DNA of 64,000 nucleotides from JAUYQR01 sp050632395 (lineage in GTDB: Bacteria; Pseudomonadota; Alphaproteobacteria; Rhodobacterales; Rhodobacteraceae). The notes beneath the pieces are model-generated. The model saw nothing but the letters and a program-made list of their open reading frames with translations. It made no database searches and was not told the origin of the DNA. Within the stretch, counting starts at the first letter, position 1. Each line of letters begins with the position of its first letter. The stretch spans positions 2,108,001 through 2,172,000 of the forward strand of contig NZ_CP192600.1 in assembly GCF_050632395.1 (NCBI RefSeq). The letters run 5' to 3'. Below are positions 42,357-51,040 of the stretch, piece after piece. Made by a program: the position numbers and the translations under genes.

Positions 42357-43219
42357 CAGGTTTCCCGTTTGATCGCGCTTTCGTGCCACTTGCGCAGCAG
42401 CATGTGCGACAGGAACGACAGCCCGGCAAAGATCACAACCCCTGACACGGCGATAAGAAGAAGGGCCGCGAACATGCGCGGAATGTTCAGCCGATACCCG
42501 GCCTCGAGGATGCGGAAGGCAAGGCCCGACCCGATGCCGCCGGTGCCTGCCACATACTCAGCCACGATCGCACCGATCAGGGAAAGGCCCCCGGCGATGC
42601 GAAGGCCACCGAGGAAATACGGCAGGGCTGAGGGCAGTTGCAAGAACCGAAGCCGCTGCCAGCGCGTGGCACCGTAGATGCGGAACAGGTCGCGCAGATT
42701 ATGGTCGGTGGAATTGAGGCCAAGGGTGGTGTTGGCAAGGATCGGGAAGAACGCGACGATCCAAGCGCAGAGAAGCAGCCCTGCAGTGCGGTTGTCGACA
42801 TAGATGAAGATCAGCGGCGCGATGGAGACGACAGGCGTGACCTGCAGGATCACCGCATAGGGATAGAACGACATCTCGGCGAAGCGGCTCTGGTTGAACA
42901 GAATCGCTAGGCCGACCCCGCCGATCACTGCAACCGCAAGCGCCATCAGTGTGATCTGCAAGGTGACAAGCAGTGCCTCAAACAGGATCGGCCAGTCCTT
43001 GACCAGCGTTTCCACCACCAGACCGGGGCCGGGCAGGATGTAGTGCGGAATTTTGTTCCACACGACAAGACGGTCCCAGAGAACGACCATGATGACAAAG
43101 ACAAGCGCGGGCAGCACCCACTTTGCCACGCTTTCGGTACGGACGGCGCGGGCGCGGCGGGCCTCTTCGGCATCAACTTCTGCCTCGGCGCGGGTCAGGG
43201 GGGTGTCGGCGATGGTCAT
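42356..43219 (-). CDS. ABC transporter permease (SsuC/ThiX type)
   Basis: A 287-residue inner-membrane permease with six hydrophobic segments and the conserved EAA-like loop in LRDLFRIYGATRWQRLRFLQLPSALPYF. It belongs to the BPD_transp_1 family used by taurine/sulfonate, nitrate and thiamine-precursor importers. It works with the ATPase and binding protein upstream. Confidence 0.92.
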   Translation of the reverse strand: MTIADTPLTRAEAEVDAEEARRARAVRTESVAKWVLPALVFVIMVVLWDRLVVWNKIPHYILPGPGLVVETLVKDWPILFEALLVTLQITLMALAVAVIGGVGLAILFNQSRFAEMSFYPYAVILQVTPVVSIAPLIFIYVDNRTAGLLLCAWIVAFFPILANTTLGLNSTDHNLRDLFRIYGATRWQRLRFLQLPSALPYFLGGLRIAGGLSLIGAIVAEYVAGTGGIGSGLAFRILEAGYRLNIPRMFAALLLIAVSGVVIFAGLSFLSHMLLRKWHESAIKRET

Positions 43220-44013
43220 GCCGCCTCTCCCATCGCGGCATGCAGGGCGCGCGACGTGACCTGACAGTGCGCGGCATAATCGGCCGACGTCCGGAAGGCC
43301 TCGTCGCGCGGGTAGGGGGCTGTGATCTGAATTTCTTCAATAACGCGGCCGGGCCGGGCGGCCATCACGACGATGCGGTCCGACAGGAAGACGGATTCAA
43401 AGACGGAATGTGTGACAAAGATCACCGTGCACCCGATGTTGGCCTTCAAGGCCAGAAGGTCGGTGTTCAGCTTGTGGCGGGTGATTTCGTCCAGTGCTGC
43501 GAAAGGTTCGTCCATCAGGATCAGCCGGGGGTTCGTCACCAGCGCCCGTGCGATGGAGACCCGCATCTTCATGCCGCCCGAAAGTTCGCGCGGGTAGGCG
43601 TTCAGGAAACCGGACAGACCGACCAGAGACAGCGCCTCCTCTACCTCGCTTCGCACCTGCGGGTAGGTCTTGCCGCGCAGGCGGAACGGCAGCCAGACGT
43701 TTTCGGCCACGGTCGCCCAAGGCATCAGCGTGGGTTCCTGAAAGACTACGCCAAGGTCGCCCCGGCCTTGCCCGCCTTCCCACAGGATGCGCCCTGTTGT
43801 CGGGTTGGAAAGCCCCGCGATCAGGCGCAGTGCAGTGGATTTTCCGCAGCCAGACGGGCCGAGAAGCGAGATGAAGTCGCCTTCGTTGACTGTCAGCGAC
43901 ATGTCCCGCAAGGCGGTGACGTTGCCATTGAACACCTTGGCGACGCGGGACACCTCCAGCACCTTTTGACGCTGGCCGAGGGGAAGGGTAGGGCGGTGAA
44001 GCAGGTCTGACAT
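43216..44013 (-). CDS. ABC transporter ATP-binding protein (SsuB/TauB type)
   Basis: A 265-residue ATPase: Walker A GPSGCGKST, signature LSGGMKMR, Walker B LILMDEPFAALDE and the H-loop VTHSVFES. It powers the importer made with the neighbouring permease and binding protein. Overlaps the permease gene by 4 bp. The frame reads 265 residues from the ATG at 44013. Confidence 0.94.
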   Translation of the reverse strand: MSDLLHRPTLPLGQRQKVLEVSRVAKVFNGNVTALRDMSLTVNEGDFISLLGPSGCGKSTALRLIAGLSNPTTGRILWEGGQGRGDLGVVFQEPTLMPWATVAENVWLPFRLRGKTYPQVRSEVEEALSLVGLSGFLNAYPRELSGGMKMRVSIARALVTNPRLILMDEPFAALDEITRHKLNTDLLALKANIGCTVIFVTHSVFESVFLSDRIVVMAARPGRVIEEIQITAPYPRDEAFRTSADYAAHCQVTSRALHAAMGEAA

Positions 44014-44067
44014 GCAAGGTCCGAAGGTGATGGGAGGGCCATATGGCCCTCCGTTGAAGTCTGCCGC

Positions 44068-45078
44068 TTACATCTTCGGCTTCAGGTCCATCCCGACGCC
44101 CTTGTTGACGAAGGAGGTGTTGATCGTCGCCGTCCAGTCAATGTCGCCCGAAACGACGCCGGCGCTGACCATCTTGTCGAAGAAGTCTTTCACATGCTCT
44201 TCCTTCATGGCGCCGATCCCCAACGTCTCGGTGTCACCGGAATCGACGATGCCCGCCGACTTCATCTTGTCGATGGCATAGGCGATGGCCTCGTCGGTGA
44301 TGTCGGGATTGTCCTTCTTGATCATCTCGTTCGCGGCGGAGTTGTCGTTGTAGAGGTAGTTGTACCAGCCCTTGATCGAGCCTTCGACGAAGCAGGTCAC
44401 TTGTTCCGGCTTTGAAGCGACTGTGTCGGCCATCGTTTCGATCAGCGTGGAATAGGTGGAATAGCCCGCGTCGGCGATCAGGAACACGTCAGGTTCCCAG
44501 CCGGTTTCCTTGGCCACCATGTATGGTTCGGACGACAGATAACCCTGCATCCCCCAGTTTTCATTGGCGATGAACGGGGCTGGGTTGAAGGTGTAGACCT
44601 CCCGCTGTTCGTCGGTAAAGCCGTAGGCGGCCTTCATCCACTGGTAAAAGCTGGCGTAACCCTGATCACCGATCAGGATCTTTTCAAGGTTCTTCAGGTC
44701 TTCGAAGGTCTTTGCCTTGCCCGGATGGGTTATGATCACCTGCGGCTCTTTCTGGAATGCGGCGGCCACGGCAACGATCGGAATGCCTTCCTGTGCCGCG
44801 CTGAACGCCTCCAGCAGGTTGCCGCCCATGTGGTAATCGACCTTCCCCGCGATCATCAGCGCGCGGTTGTTCACCTGCGGCCCACCCGGCTGGATCGTCA
44901 CATCAAGCCCGCAGGCGGCATAGGTGCCGTCGGCGACAGACTGGTAGAACCCGCCATGTTCGGCTTGCGCCAGCCAATTGGTGCCAAACACCACCGGCAC
45001 GTTTTCGGCCGCAGCGGGTGCTGCGCACAGGATGGTGGTCAGGGCGGTGGCGCAAGCAGCGCGGGCCTTAAGGGACAT
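44068..45078 (-). CDS. NMT1/THI5-like ABC substrate-binding protein
   Basis: A 336-residue periplasmic protein with signal peptide (ATALTTILCAAPAAAENVP), then WLAQAEHGGFYQ and GLDVTIQPGGPQVNN, the pattern of thiamine-precursor and riboflavin-type (NMT1-like) binding proteins. The ATG at 45078 has AGGAGGAATCCGA upstream. Ligand unknown: an aromatic N-heterocycle is a reasonable guess given the hydrolase neighbours. It heads the operon. Confidence 0.88.
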   Translation of the reverse strand: MSLKARAACATALTTILCAAPAAAENVPVVFGTNWLAQAEHGGFYQSVADGTYAACGLDVTIQPGGPQVNNRALMIAGKVDYHMGGNLLEAFSAAQEGIPIVAVAAAFQKEPQVIITHPGKAKTFEDLKNLEKILIGDQGYASFYQWMKAAYGFTDEQREVYTFNPAPFIANENWGMQGYLSSEPYMVAKETGWEPDVFLIADAGYSTYSTLIETMADTVASKPEQVTCFVEGSIKGWYNYLYNDNSAANEMIKKDNPDITDEAIAYAIDKMKSAGIVDSGDTETLGIGAMKEEHVKDFFDKMVSAGVVSGDIDWTATINTSFVNKGVGMDLKPKM

Positions 45079-45308
45079 TCGGATTCCTCCTGTTGGACGT
45101 GATTGACTTGACAAACCCTAGAGCGCGCCTTGCCCAAAGCGAGCCGTTTGGCGACAGAAGGCGCACAGAAGCCGCAGAAAGGCTGCAACAACGGGCAGCG
45201 GCACCACGCCTTTGCCCAAAACTTACGCAATTATCCGGTTTCGGCAAGCAGTGACTACCGCCGCGCCCGATTGCGCGGCACTCTGTAGGGGATTAGGAGG
45301 CCCACCGC

Positions 45309-45698
45309 ATGAGACCGCTTGCCCCACCAACCATCGCGCCACCCTTTGCCGCCTATTCGCATGGCGTGGAAGTTGCCGCTGGCCACCGACTGGTGGTCAC
45401 GTCAGGACAGTTGGCGCTGGGCGCGGACGGGTCGGTTCCGCAAGGGGCCGAGGCACAGGCGCATCTGTGTTTTGACAACTGCGCTGCCATTCTGGCCGAA
45501 GCGGGGATGGGGCCGGGCAACGTGATCCGGATCAATGCCTTCGTCACCGGGCGCGAGCATATGGCAGGCTACATGGCGGCGCGTGATGCGTGGCTTGGCG
45601 GCGTGGCAATGCTGCCGGCGTCGACCCTGGTGATAGTGTCCGGGTTCACCCGGCCCGAGTTTCTGGTCGAGGTCGAGGTGACGGCCGCGGGCGTCTAG
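45309..45698 (+). CDS. RidA-family enamine/imine deaminase
   Basis: A 129-residue RidA (YjgF/YER057c) protein, with GQLALGADGSVPQGAEAQAH and the INAFVTGREHM block and the conserved Arg near the C-terminus (SGFTRPEFLVEVEVTA). RidA proteins hydrolyse reactive enamine/imine intermediates from PLP enzymes; paralogues near catabolic genes often act on specific intermediates. It lies 230 bp from the divergent importer operon and may belong to the same pathway. Confidence 0.9.
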   Translation: MRPLAPPTIAPPFAAYSHGVEVAAGHRLVVTSGQLALGADGSVPQGAEAQAHLCFDNCAAILAEAGMGPGNVIRINAFVTGREHMAGYMAARDAWLGGVAMLPASTLVIVSGFTRPEFLVEVEVTAAGV

Positions 45699-45701
45699 TC
45701 G

Positions 45702-46766
45702 TCAGTAACCCGTCATCTCCAGATAGCCGCGTCCGCTGTGGCTGCCGCTGAACCGGATCGGCCCTTCCCAGTACGGCACCGAGGTTGCCATCCATGCCTG
45801 CGGGGTCAGCGCGGCCAGCGTCACGTCGAGGCCGCGGTCCGGCAGGGTCAATCGCCATTGGATCGGTATATCGCGCCCCGCCACCCGTGCCGTCGCCAGC
45901 GGCTCTGCCTTCAGCGCGCCGGGGGCGAGCGGGATGGGTGTGCCGTCAGCGGCGATCCATGTGCCAGAAGTGAAGCCCTGAGCGTCATCGCGCAACACGA
46001 ACCCCATCAGCCGGGTGCCATCATCGAACATCAGCGAGAACCAGTCCCACCCCGTCTGGTTCGCGGCCAAAGGCTGCGACGACCATTCCCGGTCGATCCA
46101 GGCCTGCCCGGTGACTGCAACCTCTCCCTCCGGCAATCGCAGCTTGCCGGTGACGCCAAGAAACGGCTGCGAATAGTAGTGGCTGGCCTGACCCGCCTGC
46201 GATTTGACCGAGTAGCCCTTGTCACCCTGCAACACCAAAGGCGCATCAGTGCGAAGGTCCAGCGCATAGCCGAAATCCGGGCCGCTGGCCGTCAGGGCAA
46301 ACGTCGAAAGCGCATCGGCGCCGGGACCTGCGCGGCTTGTCAGCGCCCAGTCGTCGATCCAGGCCGTGAACGACTGCGGTTGCGGTCCAAGTGCGACCCC
46401 GGCCTGCCCGATGCCGCCCCGCGCCAGTCGTTCGGCGACGAAGTGACGGTCCGGCGTGGTGACCGCGGCATGGCCCATCCAAAGCTGGGGACTTTCCCAA
46501 CCTTGACCTTCGAACGGTGCAAGCGCGCTGCGAAACAGCGTCCACTGCACGCCATAGTCGGTGCCGTCCGGCCCAGACAGAACCGCCGTCAGATACCACC
46601 ATTCGATGCGGAAATCCCAATGCGGGCCGTGGTCTGCGGGAAAGAGGAGCGTCCGGTCCGGGTCGGGCAAGGCGAAGCCCGGCGCGGCGCTGCCCAAGTC
46701 GGCAAAGCCCTGCGCCGCGACCGGCGTTGCAATAAGAATGCTGAGGATTAATGCTTTAGCGTTCAT
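45702..46766 (-). CDS. AttH/CrtC-type lipocalin-like protein
   Basis: A 354-residue exported protein (signal to about AAQG) with the lipocalin-like AttH/CrtC (hydroxyneurosporene synthase-type) domains: PHWDFRIEWWYLTAVLSGPDG, QWTLFRSAL, and the second domain with GQAWIDREWSSQP and QTGWDWFSLMFDDG. It is encoded with an ABC exporter of the AttEFG type. Function of the complex is unknown in most bacteria; it may process or chaperone a lipid or sterol. Start ATG 46766. Confidence 0.83.
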   Translation of the reverse strand: MNAKALILSILIATPVAAQGFADLGSAAPGFALPDPDRTLLFPADHGPHWDFRIEWWYLTAVLSGPDGTDYGVQWTLFRSALAPFEGQGWESPQLWMGHAAVTTPDRHFVAERLARGGIGQAGVALGPQPQSFTAWIDDWALTSRAGPGADALSTFALTASGPDFGYALDLRTDAPLVLQGDKGYSVKSQAGQASHYYSQPFLGVTGKLRLPEGEVAVTGQAWIDREWSSQPLAANQTGWDWFSLMFDDGTRLMGFVLRDDAQGFTSGTWIAADGTPIPLAPGALKAEPLATARVAGRDIPIQWRLTLPDRGLDVTLAALTPQAWMATSVPYWEGPIRFSGSHSGRGYLEMTGY

Positions 46767-49161
46767 GCGCAAACGCCCGCAAAAGGTCCACAGGCGCGCG
46801 GCGCGCCAGTTTCAGCGTTGGGATCAGGGCGGCAAGGCCGATGGCCAGAAGCGCGGCCCCGATCAGCCCAAGCCAGTCGCCCGGAAAGACCTGCATCGGC
46901 AGCCGCCAGCCAAAGGCTTCGACGTTGACCACCGCAAGCAACACCCAGGCCAGCGCCAGCCCCAAGGGCAGCGCCGCGAGGCAGGCCAACGTTGCAAGCA
47001 CAAGCGTTCGGCATAAATCCAAGAGCGCGATGTGGCGAAGGGTCAGACCCATCGCCCAGACCGGGGCGAGTTGTGGCTGGCGAAAGGTCGAAAGCGTCAA
47101 GAGGCTGGCGAACATCGCAAGGCCGGCAACGCCAAGTGTAAGCACGTTCAGCGCGGCGGTCACGGTGAAGGTGCGGTCAAACACATTCAGCGAAAAGGCT
47201 TTGATCCCGGCCTGATCGACAAGCGCCATTTCCGGCAGTTCGAACGTCTGGCGCAGGTCGGCGGCAAGGCTTGCGGCGCGGTCGGGTGCGACGCGGAGGC
47301 CAAAGCGCAGCACCTCGGCGTCGGGGAAACGGCGCTGGAAGGCATCAAGGCCGATCAGTGCCTGCGGCGAGGGGTTTCCGTAATCGGAATAGACCCCGAC
47401 GATCGGCAGCGCGCCTTCCGGCAGCGCCACCTCGGCCCCAAGGCCAAGTCCGCCCCGGCGCGCCATTTGTTCGTTCACCAGCACGCCCGTGCCATTTGCG
47501 ATCCGGTCCCAGACCCCATCGATCGATTGCAGCAATGGCCAGTGGTCGCGGTAGGTGGCATGGTCGGCGACGCCGTAGATGCTGCCTGGCTGCCCGATCA
47601 GATCGGCCTCGACCGACACGATCGGCAGGATCGCATCGGTTCGCGTGCGCAACCATTCGGTCAGCCGTGCGGCCTCGTCAACCGACCCCACGGTCAGATA
47701 CAGTTCCGACGCGAGGCGCTGGTCAAGCCAGCCGACAAAAGTGGTACGAAAACTGGTGACCATGGTCCCGACACCGATGTTGGCAGCCATCGCCAGAAGC
47801 AGCGCCATCAGCGCAAGCGACAGGCCCGGCAACTGCTGGCGCGTGTCGGCCCAGAACCAGTCCCACAATACGCCGGACCACTGGCGCTGCGCGATCCTGA
47901 CCACCGCATCCATGACCGATGGCAACGCCAGTGCGGCCCCCAGAAGCAGCGCGGCAAGTCCGCCGAAGGCAGCATAAAGGCCGTGCCCGAACCCAACCAA
48001 CCCCGCCGAAGCCACAAGCAGCGCCACTGCCGCCGCAAATTGCTGACGTCGCGTTCTGGAAGAAGCCAGCGCCCAGGCGCGCGCCTGCGCTGGCGCAAGC
48101 ACCGGCAGGTGCCACAGCCGCCACAGGCTTTGCCCCGCTGCCGCCAGAGTGCCCATGACCGCGATGACCAGCCCGGTCACCCACCATTCGGCCCGGATCG
48201 ACAGCGTTCCGGGAACAGCGGCGCCGTAAAGCCCGCTGAGCGTCGCGCTGACATCAGGCAACAGCGCCGCCGCGACCAGATACCCCAGCGCCACGCCAAG
48301 AAGCCCCGCGAAAATCGCAAGCACAAGCAGTTCCACGACCAGAAGCCCGGTCAGCGCACCTGCGCTGAGGCCAAGCGCGCGCAGCGTGCGAAACACCGGA
48401 CGGCGCTGTTCAAAAGCCAGCCCGATGGCCGAATGGACGATGAACAGGCCGACGGCAAAAGCCAGAAACCCGAAAGCGGTCAGGTTCAGATGGAAACTGT
48501 CGGTCAGGCGGGCAAGACTGCCATCCCGCGAGGCTGCGCGCAAAGAAAGGTTTGGTGGCAGGCCGTCAGGGTGCGGGCCGGGCGCAAGGATCAACGCGTC
48601 AAGCTGGCCCGGCGCCGCCAAAAGTCGCTGCGCAGCCCCCACGTCCATAACAACGGTCATCTGCGGCAGGCCACCGGCCGGGTCGAGCCGAACGCCCGGC
48701 AACACGTCACCCGCAAGCGCTGCGATAGTCTCGGCATCGGCAAGCCCCTGGGTTCCGCCAAGAAACCCGGCAATGTCGCCCCCACCGATGGTGACTGCAC
48801 CCGACACCGCAGCCTGCGACGGAAGGGTCAAAGGGTCGATCCCGATGACCCGCAAACCCGATCCGCGATGACGTCCCTCTACCAAAGGCGAAACCAGCCA
48901 TCCTGCGCGCCGCAGCGCCACATAATCGCTCTCGCGGATGGGCCCGCCATCTACAGCGACGATCCGCTCCAGCGCGTCCTCGCCAACCGCCGTCACCGCC
49001 CGCGCATAGGCAGCGCGCGCCTCGGCATTGATCGCCTGCACACCCGACCATAGCGCCGTTCCCAGCGCCAACCCGCCAAGCAGGGTCAAAAGCTGCATCG
49101 GGTGGCGCAACCAGTGCGACATCAGCGCGCCCATCCCGGTGCGTGCCACGGCCTCGCTCAC
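46756..49161 (-). CDS. FtsX-family ABC permease (AttFG-type, large)
   Basis: An 801-residue inner-membrane protein with two FtsX-type modules: TM segments around residues 15-35, and large periplasmic loops between TM groups (LTAFGFLAFAVGLFIVHSAI; VVELLVLAIFAGLLGVALGYL; VAALLLVA-type repeats; GVAGLAMFASLLTL). MacB/LolC-type exporters share this layout. It partners with the ATPase encoded just upstream and the AttH-like protein encoded downstream, which overlaps it by 11 bp. Confidence 0.85.
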   Translation of the reverse strand: MSEAVARTGMGALMSHWLRHPMQLLTLLGGLALGTALWSGVQAINAEARAAYARAVTAVGEDALERIVAVDGGPIRESDYVALRRAGWLVSPLVEGRHRGSGLRVIGIDPLTLPSQAAVSGAVTIGGGDIAGFLGGTQGLADAETIAALAGDVLPGVRLDPAGGLPQMTVVMDVGAAQRLLAAPGQLDALILAPGPHPDGLPPNLSLRAASRDGSLARLTDSFHLNLTAFGFLAFAVGLFIVHSAIGLAFEQRRPVFRTLRALGLSAGALTGLLVVELLVLAIFAGLLGVALGYLVAAALLPDVSATLSGLYGAAVPGTLSIRAEWWVTGLVIAVMGTLAAAGQSLWRLWHLPVLAPAQARAWALASSRTRRQQFAAAVALLVASAGLVGFGHGLYAAFGGLAALLLGAALALPSVMDAVVRIAQRQWSGVLWDWFWADTRQQLPGLSLALMALLLAMAANIGVGTMVTSFRTTFVGWLDQRLASELYLTVGSVDEAARLTEWLRTRTDAILPIVSVEADLIGQPGSIYGVADHATYRDHWPLLQSIDGVWDRIANGTGVLVNEQMARRGGLGLGAEVALPEGALPIVGVYSDYGNPSPQALIGLDAFQRRFPDAEVLRFGLRVAPDRAASLAADLRQTFELPEMALVDQAGIKAFSLNVFDRTFTVTAALNVLTLGVAGLAMFASLLTLSTFRQPQLAPVWAMGLTLRHIALLDLCRTLVLATLACLAALPLGLALAWVLLAVVNVEAFGWRLPMQVFPGDWLGLIGAALLAIGLAALIPTLKLARRAPVDLLRAFAHER

Positions 49162-49817
49162 GGGGTGATCTTTCCACAGGTAAGATGCAGGCGCCGGTCA
49201 AGCCTGCCCGCCAGACGCGGCGAATGCGTAACCATCATCAGCGCGGCACCCGATGCGCTGACCAATTGCAGCATCAGGCCCAGCACAGAGTCGGCTGTGG
49301 CCTCGTCAAGGTTTCCCGTAGGCTCATCCGCCAAAACCAGACGCGGGCGCGCGGCCAGAGTGCGCCCGATGGCGACGCGCTGCTGCTGGCCGCCCGACAA
49401 TTGTTCGGGATAGCGGTCAAGCAGCGCCGTCAGGCCAAGGGCGTCTGCCAGATGCGCGCACCAATCCGGGTCGTGCCGGGATGCAAGTCGCGCCTGAAAC
49501 GACAGGTTGGCCCGAACATCAAGCGAGGGGATAAGGTTGAACTGCTGGAACACCAGCCCCACGGTGCCGCGCCGCAAGGCGGCAAGGTCGCGGTCGGGCA
49601 GGCTGGCCAGCGACTTGCCGGCCAGCACGATCTCGCCGGCATCGGGGCGGTCCAGCCCGGCCACAAGGTGCAGAAGCGTGCTTTTTCCGCTACCGGATTC
49701 ACCCGTCAACGCCATGCTTTGCCCGACATCGAGGCCAAGGTTCACGCCGTCCAGAACGACAAGCGGGCCTTCTGACGTCGCATAGGTCTTCTTCACGTTG
49801 GTCAGGGACAGAAGCAT
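49158..49817 (-). CDS. ABC transporter ATP-binding protein (LolD/MacB type)
   Basis: A 219-residue ATPase: Walker A GESGSGKST, signature LSGGQQQRVAIGR, Walker B LVLADEPTGNLDE, the EPTGNLD variant being typical of LolD/MacB/FtsE-like export ATPases. ATG at 49817 is chosen because the conserved start LLSLTNVKKTYAT begins there; the frame continues upstream without conservation. Stop overlaps the permease start. Confidence 0.93.
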   Translation of the reverse strand: MLLSLTNVKKTYATSEGPLVVLDGVNLGLDVGQSMALTGESGSGKSTLLHLVAGLDRPDAGEIVLAGKSLASLPDRDLAALRRGTVGLVFQQFNLIPSLDVRANLSFQARLASRHDPDWCAHLADALGLTALLDRYPEQLSGGQQQRVAIGRTLAARPRLVLADEPTGNLDEATADSVLGLMLQLVSASGAALMMVTHSPRLAGRLDRRLHLTCGKITP

Positions 49818-49934
49818 CCGCGAAAGGTGGGGCAGTCCACGGCTTTTGCAAGCCTGTCGGTCGCCACGCCTTAGCTTGACACTGCACAAGGGGCATTCGA
49901 TTGTCGGCCCGTGGTTCGCAGTGAAGGTGAGTGC

Positions 49935-50948
49935 ATGCGCAAGGTTTTCATCACCGGTACGGCGGGGTTCATCGGCTATCATCTGGCCAAGCACCTGTTG
50001 CAGCACGGCTTTGTGGTGCGTGGCTACGACGGCATGACCAGCTATTATGATGTGGAGCTGAAGCGAAAGCGCCATGCCATGCTGCTGCAGCACCGAAATT
50101 TCGCGGCAACCGAAGCAATGCTTCAGGATGTCGCGACACTTGACCGCGACATCGACGGGTTCGCACCCGACATCATCATCCACCTCGCGGCTCAGGCCGG
50201 GGTCCGCTACAGCCTTGAAGATCCACGGTCCTACGTCGATTCAAACATCGTCGGAACGTTCAATATGCTGGAGGCGGCGCGCAGGGTCGCTCCCGCGCAT
50301 CTGATGATTGCTTCGACGTCATCGGTTTATGGCGCCAACCCGTCCTTGCCGTTTCGCGAAACCGACAAGGCAGACCATCCGCTGACGACCTATGCCGCAA
50401 CCAAGAAGGCCGGCGAGGCGCTGGCCCATTCCTATGCACATCTGTGGAACATCCCGACGACGATGTTCCGTTTTTTCACCGTCTACGGGACCTGGGGTCG
50501 GCCTGACCTTGCGTATTTCAAGTTCGTCAAGGCGATCCTTGGGGGTGAGCCGATCGAGGTTTACAACAACGGCGACATGTGGCGCGATTTCACCGCCGTC
50601 GCCGATCTGGTCGAGGCGGTGCGCCTGCTGATCGACGTCCCGCCGGTTCGCCCTTTGCCGGATGCCGAGGTCGAACCCGGTGACAGCCTAAGCCCGGTCG
50701 CGCCGTGTCGTGTGGTCAATATCGGTGCGTCCGAAAAGCTGTATCTGATGGACGTCATCGCCGCGATCGAGGCCGCAGTCGGGCGCAAGGCCGAGTGCCG
50801 CTTCCTGCCGATGCAGAAGGGCGATGCGCCCGCAACCTGGGCCGACACTGGGCTTCTGCGCCGCCTGACCGGCTTTAGCCCGAAGGTCTCGCTTGCAGAT
50901 GGCATGGCCGAGTTCGTGGCTTGGTACCGCGCCGAATACGGTGTATGA
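49935..50948 (+). CDS. NAD-dependent epimerase, probable UDP-glucuronate 4-epimerase
   Basis: A 337-residue extended SDR. The N-terminal Rossmann motif is VFITGTAGFIGYHLAKHLL (GxxGxxG), the catalytic SSVYG followed by YAATKKAGE gives Ser-Tyr-x3-Lys, and RFFTVYGTWGRPDLA is typical of UDP-glucuronate or UDP-glucose 4-epimerases for capsule and polysaccharide synthesis. ATG 49935 has AAGGTGA upstream. It shares a short promoter gap with no other polysaccharide gene nearby. Confidence 0.87.
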   Translation: MRKVFITGTAGFIGYHLAKHLLQHGFVVRGYDGMTSYYDVELKRKRHAMLLQHRNFAATEAMLQDVATLDRDIDGFAPDIIIHLAAQAGVRYSLEDPRSYVDSNIVGTFNMLEAARRVAPAHLMIASTSSVYGANPSLPFRETDKADHPLTTYAATKKAGEALAHSYAHLWNIPTTMFRFFTVYGTWGRPDLAYFKFVKAILGGEPIEVYNNGDMWRDFTAVADLVEAVRLLIDVPPVRPLPDAEVEPGDSLSPVAPCRVVNIGASEKLYLMDVIAAIEAAVGRKAECRFLPMQKGDAPATWADTGLLRRLTGFSPKVSLADGMAEFVAWYRAEYGV

Positions 50949-50949
50949 T

Positions 50950-50982
50950 CTGGCACTACCAAGTGCTGCCCGGTGGACCTAA
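50950..50982 (+). promoter_or_regulatory. Candidate TauR box upstream of tpa
   Basis: Two 10-mers, CTGGCACTAC (50950-50959) and GTGGACCTAA (50973-50982), start to start 23 bp, ending 58 bp before the tpa ATG. The same pitch recurs before xsc and tauR. TauR of R. capsulatus is known to bind paired direct repeats of this kind at tpa. Confidence 0.65.
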
Positions 50983-51040
50983 GCGCAAGGGCCGCCATGC
51001 CCGATGATGCGCGCCAAGACCAGCAATGAAAGGGACTGCC

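Noticed and set aside
45079..45308. Possible TPP riboswitch upstream of the NMT1-like binding protein gene
   Set aside because: The conserved CTGAGA and ACCTGATCTGG-type motifs are absent.
47032..49053. 673-codon plus-strand frame
   Set aside because: Antisense to the FtsX-type permease gene; composition is Arg/Gln/Pro-rich without domains.
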